From positions 212,814-276,813 of the forward strand of contig CACRXP010000143.1 of assembly GCA_902702965.1 (NCBI GenBank): a DNA stretch of 64,000 nucleotides, written 5' to 3'. Position 1 is the stretch's first letter; the number at the start of each line of letters is the position of its first letter. Origin of the DNA: Spirometra erinaceieuropaei (Eukaryota; Platyhelminthes; Cestoda; Diphyllobothriidea; Diphyllobothriidae). Of the stretch, positions 24,269 through 35,109 are shown piece after piece. The notes under the pieces were generated by a model. The model was not told the origin of the DNA. It did not search any database and worked only from the letters and a program-made list of their open reading frames with translations. A program made the position numbers and the translations under genes.

Positions 24269-24483
24269 CTCCTAATACTTTGCTGTTAAAGGAATTGAGG
24301 CCGAGGGAGCGGACACCGTTAACGCAGGAAAACAATATACACGCTTTTTACAACGATGCCACAATGAACGACCAGCTGCGGATGACGTCCAGAATTTCTC
24401 TACCTCGAGTGACCTCCAATAAACCCGCTCTATGTTCTTTCCCACTAATGATCATACTGACCGCGCTAAGGCTAGATTTCTAA
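24269..24483 (+). CDS. Ig-superfamily gene, exon 3 (linker and hydrophobic C-terminus)
   Basis: After GTTTTCAG the exon enters in phase 1, completing a GCT codon with the last G of exon 2, and runs to TAA at 24481-24483. It adds 71 residues: a polar linker (LRPRERTPLTQENN, NDATMNDQLRM) and then a hydrophobic terminus, ALCSFPLMIILTALRLDF (residues 211-228). This shape suggests a GPI-anchor signal or a short membrane anchor, as in several Dpr-family proteins. With exon 1 from its ATG, the joined frame is 687 bases, exactly divisible by three, giving 228 residues with only one Ig domain. An ATTAAA at ~24561 may be a polyadenylation signal. Confidence 0.6.
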
Positions 24484-24608
24484 CCGGCTTTCTGTTTTTT
24501 TTAACTGTAAAGTATCCCGAAAATTAACGCTGCTTTTGTACATAACATTATTTTAAAGAATTAAATTTATTTCTAGGTCATTTTCCCAGTTCTTTTTGTG
24601 GACTTTCT

Positions 24609-27298
24609 AGCTTATAAAAGTGCTTCATTGTAAGCCTTGATGCTTGAGGTTAGAGACTATCGAAAGCGCTAATTAAATGTTGACGTGTTTATGCAAAGTA
24701 AATTCGCGCGAATTCTCGTCCTAATTTGCGTTTGATCGATCGCATCACTTAGGTTGCGTGCCTGCGTTTCGCTGTTTTTTAACTGTTCTATATGCTCTGG
24801 GTGTTTTTTATATTAGGAAGTACCTTTCTAATTAATGTGAAAGGCCATTAGATGCATTCTGAAAGCTACAAAACCAAAAATAAATGAGCTCACATTAACG
24901 AATGAAACGGGTTGTTTTTGTAGCTGCGTAAAGGTAAAAGGCTTACTGGCACTTTTTAAAACGTCCAAAACGTTATGGAAACAGTCTGTATAAACGCATA
25001 TCCATATGCACAAATACGTCGCTTTATTTCAGCATTTGTTTTCATCAGTGGAGTAAGTTAAATTTATTTAAGCTATCTCTTAATAAATTAAATCAGTTTT
25101 GCATAGTAACAATAGTAAGTTGATATAAGTAAATGTACCAAGTAAAAAAACAATCATGTATTACATATTACACACCAGGATATATGTTACGGCAACTTTT
25201 TGGAGAAAACGATAGGGTAGAAAAAATGAAAGCGAACACTATCAGAAACATCACCGTCTAAGAATGGTCTAGAATTATTGAAGGCTATATATTTCAATGA
25301 ATAACATTAAGCGACGGATTTAACTAGACGCCGAACACAAAAATCCGCACAGATATGGAAAAGGTCAAAACCAATCAGCACAAGATGTCAACCCAGCCCA
25401 TGAAGTATTTACAAGAATGAAATACAAGTATCGATTTTCTGTTATTTTAAAGAATTCGACCGTTCTGCATACTCGCCACAACTCCGACAAAGATCTAGGG
25501 ACTCAGTGTTAACAATGCACAGAACAAATATTACTACACATTTCAAGAAGTTTTCAATTTCTTATTCGACCTCTAGCGACGCCAAACTCTGAATAAATGT
25601 TTATATATTTGAGGCAGGGAAAGACAGTGTAAGAGACTTCTTTAGCGATGTACTTGGAGTAAGTACACGGAGTACCTATCGTTGTAATTAGGGATATGTG
25701 GCGATATGTCGTCATCACTGGGGGTTAACGTTGACCGCGGTAGAGAGAACGCTTGTGTCAGCGTTTTCTGACAGCATAACACTGGCATCTCTAGACGTAA
25801 GGCCACTGCCTCGGCCGTCGCTGGCATCCTTTGGTTTAAAGAAGCATGTTGGTGTCCAGTAGACAATCTGAAATGCTTCCTTGGCATCGACTCGCTGATT
25901 CGTATCAAATAAATGTGCGAGAATGGAACTCGAAATCGGTCGGGTCTCACCTCTATCTAACCCGGCCAGCATATACTCACGCACACTCTTTATCAGGCGT
26001 CTCGTTGTACGATCAGTGTATCAGGCTGCACAGTTGCAAGTCAATGAGTAAATGCCCATAGATGTCGTCTCCAGCGGTAGTCTGTCTTTGCCTCCCAAAA
26101 AAGGAGGAGAGAGGTTGCGAAGCATACGCGTACATTCACTGCGGTGAATGTCCTCGTGATAGCTGTAATTAGGCGCCGTCTGACTGGCTCGCTCTCTGCG
26201 TCCCCTGCAAAAGGCAGTCTTATGAAGACATCTTTCGTTTCTGCAGTCGCACCAGTGGGCTTTGCCATACGTTCCCAAAAATGTCCATTTAATTCTATAG
26301 GCCTAACAAAAAAATTTTCGATAACACGTGTTTGTCAATTCGCATTTTCAAGTGTAACATAGAAGTATTTGCGGAATTCACGTAAAATTGAATTTAAAGC
26401 AACCTAGCTATGACGGAAAGCGTGCACATTGTGGTGAAGGCACAAACGTATATTATTTAAACTGGCAGCCTATCGAAAGGCAATAACTGATGTAGACGAT
26501 CTCCCAGAAGGGTGCAGAATAGCAGGTTGGTAGGTTCTAGACTGGTTCGAAATCGTAAGTCGATAGAACTTGGATCCCAGTCTAGAACGGTCTTACTGAG
26601 TATGAGACGTTTATGTTAACCTATCAACTACTTAAATCGCTAATTTATGGTCCGGCCATGGAAGCTGTGCAACTATTGTGAATTGTGCTGCAATATATTC
26701 GCCGATCCCATCCCGGGACCAGAACCTACGGCCTGGATAAATATCGCGCCTCCTCTGACTGACGTTGAATTGGTACGTTTGAATGAGTGAGCGATTAAAT
26801 ATTCTAATCAAAGTGACTTGTAGAAAATGCACTTGCCTGGTAAAGGCTATTCAGTCCCGCAAGAGCAATCTTCGCAAGTGCATTAATCTATTATTTACGA
26901 GCAGGAATGGATTAATATTCTAGGGCTTATATCAAGACATATGGTTTTTAGGCAAAGGAGCTTTTTGACAGGGCGCTAATTAGGGCATCGATCAGCATCC
27001 CATTTGGGCAATGCAGCAACTAAAGACTTAGAGCGGTTTGTTCGTTTCTCCGCAATATTTCCGACTAATTCAGCTCCGGTAGCATTATTCGGCGGGCAAA
27101 ATGAGCACATTATCAAGACCGACCTGTATTGCTGTCCCAATGTTAATTTGTTTTGTGCGTGGGAGTACAATAAGTTCTCGTTATAATCCTGCCCACGCTT
27201 TCTGCTCTAATCTTTCTCGAGAAGCAAGATTCACAGTAGACAAGAAAAATTGAACTCATAAGGCAAAGAATGGCAAGTAATGTAAGCATTTCGAGCAG
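24609..27298 (-). repeat. left arm of an 8.4-kb imperfect inverted duplication
   Basis: This arm is the reverse complement of 29988-33032. Homology starts at AGCTTATAAAAGTGCTTC (outer) and ends at GCATTTCGAGCAG (inner). Shared landmarks include the outer GCGTGCCTGCGTTTCGC block, the PLE endonuclease remnant and the block around 27000-27190. Compared with the right arm it lacks ~350 bp of PLE 3' sequence near 25650. Scattered mismatches and indels show the duplication is old. Confidence 0.9.
25640..26360 (-). mobile_element. Penelope-like element fragment inside the left arm
   Basis: Minus-strand frames from 26278 down to 25642 encode a broken GIY-YIG-type end: GGKDRLPLETTSMGIYSLTC, then MLAGLDRGETRPISSSILAH and DAKEAFQIVYWTPT. 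The frame shifts between 26020 and 25980 and again near 25850. Upstream of the element, 26280-26360 is an inverted (+ strand) copy of the PLE terminus containing ACACGTGTTTGTCAATTCGC. It is the same family as the copies at 31 and 53 kb. Confidence 0.7.
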
Positions 27299-29987
27299 AA
27301 GCTGCTTTCTAACAACAATCCTTTACATCAAACTATTGTCGGCCATCATCGGAAGACTGGAAACCGGCGATCACCATCTGCAAATATGACCCTTACAAAT
27401 TTTGATTTCAAATTAACCAATCATTATTTAGGGATCTCAGCGACGCAAAATATATGGTTAGGTGTATAGTATAAGCACTAACCTTTTTTAAGTGCAGGGC
27501 AGAACGTAATAACTGTTTTTCTCTCTGTGTAACTGCATTGTTGCGAAATCTTACTGAGAAATGTAGAAAAATTGAAATGGCTATTTGTCTTCTTTTAGGC
27601 TATATTCAGCAATTCCAATCCAGACGCTAAAAACCTACAGATCTTAGGTTTGACTGCACGTCAGCTAGTAATCAAAGGACTATGCGACTATTCAACCGCA
27701 GACCCTTACAATTTGCGGCTCCCACTTGCATTCGGACTGAGGATCCGCAACTGAAGTAAGCGCCTCCATTTCGATCTATCAGCAGTAATTTCAGAAAGTT
27801 GACAATAATAACGAAGACTAGACGATCTACCAAAACGAAGGTAGAAATACTGGGTAAGAGATCGAACACCAATTTTTTCTGATATTCTGAAGCTGCGAGA
27901 TGCAGCTTTAAACCGTTCGACTCCAAACTGTATTCCGTTACGTTATTTGTGTGTTTTTCGTTATGTTTTCCGGTCTAGAAATGTAACGGGAGCGGTCATC
28001 TCTGACTCATGATTTTCCAAAAGCCAGTGTTAAGCAATCCTAGATACTGGTACATCTACGGTTGACATCCGTGTCGATTGCTCCCTCCACAAGCATCTGT
28101 AAATGCACTGTGGCTTTCGCTCGATCGATTGTGATCGACCACTTTTAATGCCGTGGAAATAGTGTATTAAGTTATTAACCTGTACACATCCTTCTTTACT
28201 GGCTTGGGTCAGGGGAGAAAAAATCAGCATAGGCTGTCAGGTGATGATTACAAATTAAAAAACAAAAATGTTTTCGGCAGACTCAGACATTAAAAACTAG
28301 GATCTCAGCTTTGTGCCGTCAGCGGCCGTAGTGTTTAGTTTCTCTTCTGGGTAATCTTCTATACTGAGTCTCAAATGTCTGTTTCATTGACCCGACCATT
28401 TCTAAAACCAGTCCTACAATACTGGTCTCTAACTATCATCTGGCCAACTATATGTGCGGTATACGTTGAAGTGCAGTGCATGACTTTTGCGTCCATTCTC
28501 GCCAGATGCCGGTTCCTGGCATCCCTATAGAAGGAGCCCTTTATGTCGCCACCGGAGCTCTGTAGTTTCATGCCTAAATCATTCCGTTCTAATTTACCAA
28601 CGAATGTCCTATAACTGCATCTCACTTCAGATTATGGAGACGAATTGTCTCAGTATCTGAAATCAGTGTACTGGAAAAGTTCACAGCCCATCCTACACAG
28701 AAAAAAATATGTAGAACAGGCTGAGCAGTTTACTTTGCCGCCTCATGTCAAAAGACCCTACGGGTGTCAGTTAAGCAAAATGTGATAGGTAATGATGTGA
28801 AATAAGTAAACGAAGTCAAGAAGATCATGCCACAACTATCAATTTGTATACCAAAGAACCAGCTAATTTAAATGAACGATTGTCAGCATACACTCAACGA
28901 CTTCAAATAAGCAAATGCAAATACATCCTGTACATATTTCTGCATATTGAGAATTTGTCGGCTACAAGACCATAAGAAGGCGATAGTTAGCCGTTTTGTT
29001 TGCGCCAGGAGATTTTCTCATTATGCATGTATTCATTCATAAAATCATGCTTCTCTGTGGGCGCGTTATTTAATTAGAAGGCTAGGAATTTTTGTTTGCA
29101 AGAGGTCAATAAAATGACGATAAACGACCGCCCATCATTCCTGCGGATGCGAGGGCTGATGAACGGAACACCTACGTGGTTTTGGGTTTGTCCAACCGTA
29201 GCGACTATTGTGTGCGTCACTGCAATGCTGTTTCGAAGTTAACTCAATCTGAGGTTGTTATCGCAGATTAGCGCAAAGTGAACCAAATATACTTCTTGAA
29301 GCGTCCTTTATCGTGGTCCCTCAGTTTTGCGGTTAGTGCACTCTAACCAGGAACGCCTGAAGGACACAACGAAACGCCAAGTGTCAAAATCATAATTTAT
29401 TCCCCTGTTCAATGATGCCTTTATTAGACCTACTATGTATCCTCTAGAGTCCCTATGTGAGAAATGTCTCAGCTGAATAAACATATCACGGTGTTAAAGT
29501 CCAAAAGGAGATAAGCATGAAGTCTTTCCTTGGCAACGGCGAAATATATCTGTTTCGACAATTTTGGAATTATTTCTTTTAGCGGTAATCTGCAAGGTTA
29601 ACTCTTTCAGCTAGGCTGGTGGTTCAAGTCCCATCATGTGCCGTGCGAGTCACCAATGCCCTCTCCCACCTTGGGTCTTTGCGACTCTGTCTTGACACTG
29701 GGTCCAGACGGGAGGAGAAAAGTGAGTGTTGTAGATGCTGCGTAAGTCTTCCACGGCAATAAATAATTTCCCGCGCATATCACCTTCCCTGCTACCATTT
29801 CGCGCTACAACACGCGGTAAATATCGCAATAGTCGAACGCCTGAGGACAATTACAATAAAAATACCACGCTACATTCATCTTTTCCGTGAGAACTTCGAG
29901 AATCATGTATGGTAATCAGAGCCTGTGTTTTTCCTGACTAGATTTGTTTGCTCATAGATGTCCTCCGCAGTAAGTAGGGCATTTATG
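27299..29987. other. spacer of the inverted duplication; no gene recognised
   Basis: About 2.7 kb separates the two arms. Apart from a family S repeat at ~29590-29850, no repeat or gene is recognised. A minus-strand 84-codon frame at 28371-28625 has no motif. Confidence 0.5.
29590..29850 (+). repeat. dispersed repeat family S, copy 1
   Basis: The block CTTGACACTGGGTCCAGACG...GTAGATGCTGCGTAAGTCTT resembles 51480-51690 (GACACCGGATCCAGGTGCGG, GTAGATGCTGCGCAAGTCTG). A polymerase III box-B-like GGTTCAAGTCC lies at the head (~29631), so the family may be tRNA-derived. No clear A box was found. Confidence 0.45.
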
Positions 29988-32900
29988 CTGCTCGAAATGC
30001 TTACATTATTTGCCTTTCTTTGCCTTATGAGTTCAATTTTTCTTGTCTACTGTGAATCTTGCTTTTCGGGAAAGATTAGAGCAGACAGCGTGGGCAGGAT
30101 TATAACGAGAACTTATGGTACTGCCACGCACAAAACAAATTAACACTGGGACAGCAATACAGGTCGGTCTTGATAATGTGCTCATTTTGCCTGCAGCCTA
30201 ATTCTGTCGGAGCTGAATTAGTCGGAAATATTGCGGAGAAACGAACAAACCGCTCTAAGTCTTTAGTTGCTGCATTGCCCAAATGGGATGCTGATCGATG
30301 CCCTAATTAGCGCCCTGTCAAAAAGCTCCTTTGCCTAAAAACCATATGTCTTGATATAAGCCCTAGAATATTAATCCATTCCTGCTCGTAAATAATAGAT
30401 TAATGCACTTGCGAAGATTGCTCTTGCAGGACTGAATAGCCTTTATCAGGCAAGTGCATTTTCTACGAGTCGCTTTGATAAGAATATTTAATCAGTCACT
30501 CATTCAAATGTAACAATTCAACGCCAGGCAGAGGAGACACGATATTTATCTAGGCCGTAGGTTCCTGTCCCGGGATGGGATCGGCGAATATAATGCAGCG
30601 CAATTCACAATAGTTGCACAGCTTCCATGGCCGGACCGTGAGTTAGCGATTTTAGTAGTTGATAGGTTAAAATAAGCGTCTCATACCTAATAAGATAGTT
30701 CTAGACTGGGATCCAAGTTCTAGCGACTGACGATTTCGCAACAATCTAGAACCAGCAGCCTGCTATCCTGAACCCTTCTGGGAGCTCGTCTACATCAGTT
30801 ATTGCCTTTCGATAGGCTGCCGGTTTAAATAATATACGTTTGTGCCTTCACCACAATGTCCACTTTTTCCGTCAAAGCTAGATTGCTTTAAATTCAATTT
30901 TACGTGAATTCCGCAAATATTTCCATGTGACACTTGAAAATGCAAATTGACAAACACGTGTTATCGGTAATTTTTCGTTAGGCCCATAGAGTTAAATGGA
31001 AATTTTGGTGGAACGTATGGCAAAGCCCACTGGTGCGACTGCAGAAACGAAAGATATCTTCATAAGACTGTCTTTCTCAGGGGACACAGAGAGCGAGCTG
31101 GTCAGACGGCGCCTAACTACAACTATAACGAGTACATTCTCCGCAGTGAATGTATGCGCATGCTTCACAACTTCTCTCCTCCTACGTCTGGGATCAAAAC
31201 AGACTACCGTTGGAGACGACATCTATGAGCATTTACTCATTGACTTGCTGCTGTGCAGCCTGATTCATTGACCGTACAACGACACGCCTGGTAAAGTGTG
31301 TGCGTGCGTATATGCTGGCAGGGTTAGATAGAGGTGAGACCCGATCGATTTCGACTTCCATTCGCGCACCTTTTGTCGATACGAATCACCGAGTAGATGC
31401 CAAGGAAGCATTTCAGATTGTCTACCGGACACCAACAAGCTCCTCTAAAGGCCAACGCCAAAGGATGCCAGCGACGGCCGAGGTAGTGGCCTTACGTCTA
31501 GGGATGCCAGTGTTATGCTATAAGAAAACGCTGACACAAGCGTTATCTCTACCATGGTCAACGTTAAACCCCAGTGATGACGACATGTCGCCACATATCC
31601 TTAATTACAACGATAGGTACTCCGTATACTTATTCGAAGAACCGCGCTCAAAAACTCTCTTACCACCCTCCCCTAACCCTGACGATCTAAAGCCGCCGAC
31701 ACCGTCATGCTGACGACGCAGGCAAGATGAGTGTTAATCACATTATAGCCTCTAAGACACCTATAAACACTTAATTTTGAGTATTTTCATTTCTCTATGT
31801 GAATTAGAATAGTTCCCTTTGTACCAAACTGTGCAGGACCTTAGTTTTCTATTCACGGGACGTCTGACTCGGGGTCCCAAAGGTTTCGGAGCCTGCGGTT
31901 TGGCACGGCTGGCAGATGGAGGTGAGTCTGTCGCAATTGCTCACATTGACTTATTCAAAATTTGGAAAATACTTGCGTGACTTTCAACTTACTCCTTACA
32001 CTGTCTACCCCTGCCGAAAATATATAAATACTTATTGAGAGATGGGCATCCCAAGAAGTCGAATTAGAAATTGATAGGTCCTTTGGGGAATGCAGTAAAA
32101 TTTATTCTGCGCATTTTTAACACTGGCAGACTTGTGGTGAGTATTCAAGACTGTCGAAATCTTTAAAATCACATAAAATCTATACTTTAATTTCATTCCT
32201 GTCAATACTTCATGGGCTGGGTTCACATCTTGTGCTGATTGGATGTGACCATTTCCATATCTATGCGGATTTTTGCGTTCGGCGTCTAGTTCAATGTGCG
32301 CTTAATGTATGATTCAGTGGAATATATTGCCTCCAAGACTTCTCGACTATTCTTAGGTGTTGTTTGTAAACAGTACTCGCTCTCATTTAACCTTCCCTAT
32401 AATTTCGCCACAAATTCGGCGTTACGTATATCCGGGTGTGTAAAATGTAATAAATGATTGTTTTTTCTTACTGGGTAAAATTAGTTATATCAAGTTACCA
32501 TTGCTATTTTGCAAAAGTCTGATTTCATTTATTAGAAGATATCTTAAAAGAAATTTTACTGACGCCACTAGTGAAACTAACTGCTGAAATAGAACGACCT
32601 GTTACCACTGCCAGCGTGAAATTGTATTCGCTCCTATCGACGTGCGTTTATACAGACTGTTTCCACAGCGTTTTGCCCGTATTAAAAAGTGTCAGTAAGC
32701 CTTTTACTTTTGCGCAGCTACGAAAACAATCTACTTCATTCGTTAATGGGAGCTCGTTTATTTTTGGTTTTGTGGTTTTCCGAATGCGTCCAATGGCCTT
32801 TCCTATTAATTAGCAAAGTACTTTTTAATATGAAAAACACCCCAAGCATATAGAGCAGTTAAAAAACCGCGAAACGCAGGCACGCAACCTTAGTGATGCG

Positions 32901-33032
32901 ATCGATCGGACGCAAATTAGGACGAGAATTCGCGCGAATTTACTTCGCATAAACACGTCAACATTTAATAGGCTCCTTTGATAATCTCTGGCTTTATGCA
33001 TCAAGGCTTACGTTAGAGCACATTTTTAAGCT
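29988..33032 (+). repeat. right arm of the 8.4-kb imperfect inverted duplication
   Basis: This is the reverse complement of 24609-27298, starting CTGCTCGAAATGC and ending near TTTTTAAGCT. It is 355 bases longer overall, largely because it keeps the full PLE 3' region (about 31650-31995). The Pro/Asp-rich tail frame that continues to 31713 is part of that PLE. Confidence 0.9.
30900..31990 (+). mobile_element. Penelope-like element fragment inside the right arm, more complete copy
   Basis: Frames 30996-31271 and 31300-31713 encode the linker and endonuclease end of a PLE: FIRLSFSGDTESELVRRRL, then MLAGLDRGETRSISTSI, DAKEAFQIVYRTPT and a DDDMSPHILNYNDRYS tail. The Y-x-G core of GIY-YIG between the two frames is disrupted. 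The 3' untranslated region (CCTATAAACACTTAATTTTG) matches both ends of the 53-kb copy. At the 5' side, 30920-30990 is the terminus in inverted orientation. Confidence 0.75.
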
Positions 33033-33035
33033 GGT

Positions 33036-33560
33036 TTATCCAAAAAATGAGGCCGGAAGCAAAGAAGATGAACGCGCATCATCAGAAATTTGAGAACGCA
33101 ACTCCATGTGAACAGTCTTGTAGTCAAAAAAGAGGGGACGAGTTAGGGGTGAAAGAGGTGGTGTTCGCGATAAGGCTGAGTCAGGAGCCCCTGCTGTCTC
33201 TCGACGGATCAGATGCTCCTCCCGTGCGATCTGTAACGCTATCCCTGGGTCTTGCCGTCGTACTTCGGCGCCTAAGACTGCCAGGACATCGGGGGCGACG
33301 TTCCGTCTTAAAAAGTCGACCATAACTGGCGATTAGTCACAGATATCTCCCGCGCAGATGTTTTTTTGGGTCGGCTGAGGTTAGGAAATATAGGGCGTGG
33401 GTAGCAGAAGAACTCTTCTAACGCCAGAGGGACGTTGAAGGGAAGATAGTCGAAACCAGCCATGCCCACGCCAGGTCGTCGTTGTATGTGGTCCTGCGGT
33501 CAAAGAACACTAGACTGAGTACCAGAGTGTTTTGAGTCCTCACCGGTTCCGGGCTTTCAG
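33036..33560 (-). pseudogene. possible retroelement gag-like remnant
   Basis: A 95-codon minus frame reads MVDFLRRNVAPDVLAVLGAE and then IALQIAREEHLIRRE, which has the helical, Arg/Glu-rich look of a retrotransposon capsid C-terminal region. Upstream minus-strand sequence is interrupted by stops. No zinc knuckle or pol region is attached. It could equally be a chance frame in GC-rich DNA. Confidence 0.25.
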
Positions 33561-33693
33561 TACTTGGTGTGGAAGGCACAAGTGACTGGCGAGCGAACAG
33601 ACATTATGTTGCCGATACAGGTAAAGATGTGAGCTCCAGAAACTAGTGGCTCACAAAAAGAAACGATCACTGGAACGAGGGCTTTGTTCGCCT

Positions 33694-33727
33694 GACGTTT
33701 CGGATTCTCACTTGAACCCATCATCAG
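33694..33727 (-). ncRNA. minimal hammerhead ribozyme, copy B (intact core)
   Basis: Read on the minus strand it has CTGATGA, a six-pair stem II (GGGTTC with GAATCC, one wobble, AAGTGA loop), GAAA, C and GTC. The core is fully canonical. Upstream GCGTCT can pair with AGGCGA after the cleavage site for about five stem I pairs. Stem III is one pair plus A-U on the palindrome ACGT, the minimal type I form known from PLE terminal repeats. Confidence 0.8.
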
Positions 33728-34373
33728 AGACGCTGCTAGAAAAGGGTGACTCGTGCACAGGATTTTGCAGTATATATAGGATGGAGTCGCTATGCCTTGT
33801 CCTTCATAGACTAAACCATGACTCAAGCAACTCGCGGCTCACGCGACTACGTCGGAGAAACCGGAAGACTGCTCCGAACGCGAATTGCCGAACACGCGGC
33901 AGCGGTACGGAGGAAAGACGCCAACTCTCAGGTCGCGGCCCATTCGATGAGACCCGACCACACATTGAAGTTCGATGAGGCCGAAATTCTCGCGAGAGGG
34001 GATAATCGCGTGAGCCGCGAGTTGCCTGAGTCATGGTTCACGAGACCTCAGTCTATCAACAAGTTCAACGACATCCCCACTCCATATTCCGTGCTGAGGC
34101 ATAGGTTGGCCAAATAATTGACCACTTGGGGAGCGCGCAAGCCGGCGAGCCGGATGGCCGAGCAATTATCACGCCAGCATCTAACACGGGTGATGATATT
34201 TCGGCAATTAACAACTTGCATGCCGGCCATCAAGCAATTAACGCACCAGCGGGCAACAATCCTTGATGAAGGAGAGCGCGGTTAATCGCTATAAGTATGC
34301 GGTATCATAGCGGCTGCATCCTATAAATATTGCAACTTCCTGTGCACAAGTCACCCCTTTCTGCCCCCCTCTC

Positions 34374-34407
34374 TGATGATGGGTTCAAGTGAGAATCCGA
34401 AACGTCG
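34374..34407 (+). ncRNA. minimal hammerhead ribozyme, copy C (intact core)
   Basis: All 34 core bases are identical to copy B but on the opposite strand: CTGATGA at 34374-34380, GAAA at 34400-34403 and GTC at 34405-34407. Stem I is weaker (TCT with GGG, wobbles). It lies downstream of the PLE endonuclease, in the element's sense orientation. Confidence 0.8.
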
Positions 34408-34864
34408 GGCAAATAAAGTCCTCGTTCCAGCGGCCGCTTCTCTACCAGATCAAACATTACGTTATGAGCGAAGCGTTGGAATTATGGCGTCTATCTTATC
34501 GGTTGGAGGACAGTCGCGTACGTGGCACGCGAGAAGAGTGGGGGGGGGGGAGCCGAAGTGCCTGCTCAACCGCTGCACACAATCCCATACTCTGTTAGTT
34601 GTATTCAGTCTTATCAACCGCCCGTGGGATTGACAGCATGACTGCTGTCTCGAACGTTCGACGGCGCTCGCTAGAAAGACTGCAATCTGGATGTAAGGAG
34701 CGTGCAGCCGACTATCTAGTGCGCTCGGTAAGTGCCCATGCCCACACGCATCCGGTCGTTGGAACGCACTGGTTTTGGGAAAGGTAAGAATTCGATTCGC
34801 GTAGGTCTTTCTAGCCCAGACTGAGATCATGCAATAGCTGATACCTCTGTAACTGTATAGACAA

Positions 34865-34945
34865 CTGGTGCGTGGATCAGTTCTCAAGCGTTCGACTTAA
34901 AACGCTCGATTACCAATTAGGCTCGGTTCGAATCTACGGTGGTCC
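34865..34945 (+). other. tRNA-like (SINE-head-like) sequence
   Basis: An A-box-like TGGATCAGTTCTCAAGCG and a B-box-like GGTTCGAATCT are spaced ~52 bases apart, with AGCGTT and AACGCT forming a perfect stem between them. A CTTAAAA stretch recalls a tRNA-Leu(TAA) anticodon loop. The T stem and acceptor pairs do not form, so this is a pseudogene or SINE promoter rather than a working tRNA. Confidence 0.35.
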
Positions 34946-35109
34946 GAACCAGGGATTGGGTGGAGCCACTCGATTGCCGCATAATACGAAACCACCTTGT
35001 TGACTAAATGCGTTCGGACGGCTGTAGAATGGTTGGAAACCAGCAGGGGGAGGGTACGATTTACTGAAACGGGTATTTTTCCTTTAGTTAAAGGTCAGTG
35101 TCTATGGGT

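Larger units (their letters stand above)
33600..34470 (+). mobile_element. 5'-truncated Penelope-like element fused to an inverted copy of its own 3' end
   Basis: The central frame, 33818-34117, keeps the endonuclease from the second half of GIY-YIG onward: DYVGETGRLLRTRIAEHAAA, RRKDANSQVAAHSMRPDHTL and a C-terminal SINKFNDIPTPYSVLRHRLA. To the right is the 3' region with hammerhead C. To the left, 33805-33856 is the inverse of 33996-34050, and the inverted 3' region with hammerhead B follows. Thus the break falls within the GIY-YIG motif, and its upstream partner is a shortened, inverted 3' end with an internal deletion of about 240 bp. Confidence 0.8.
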
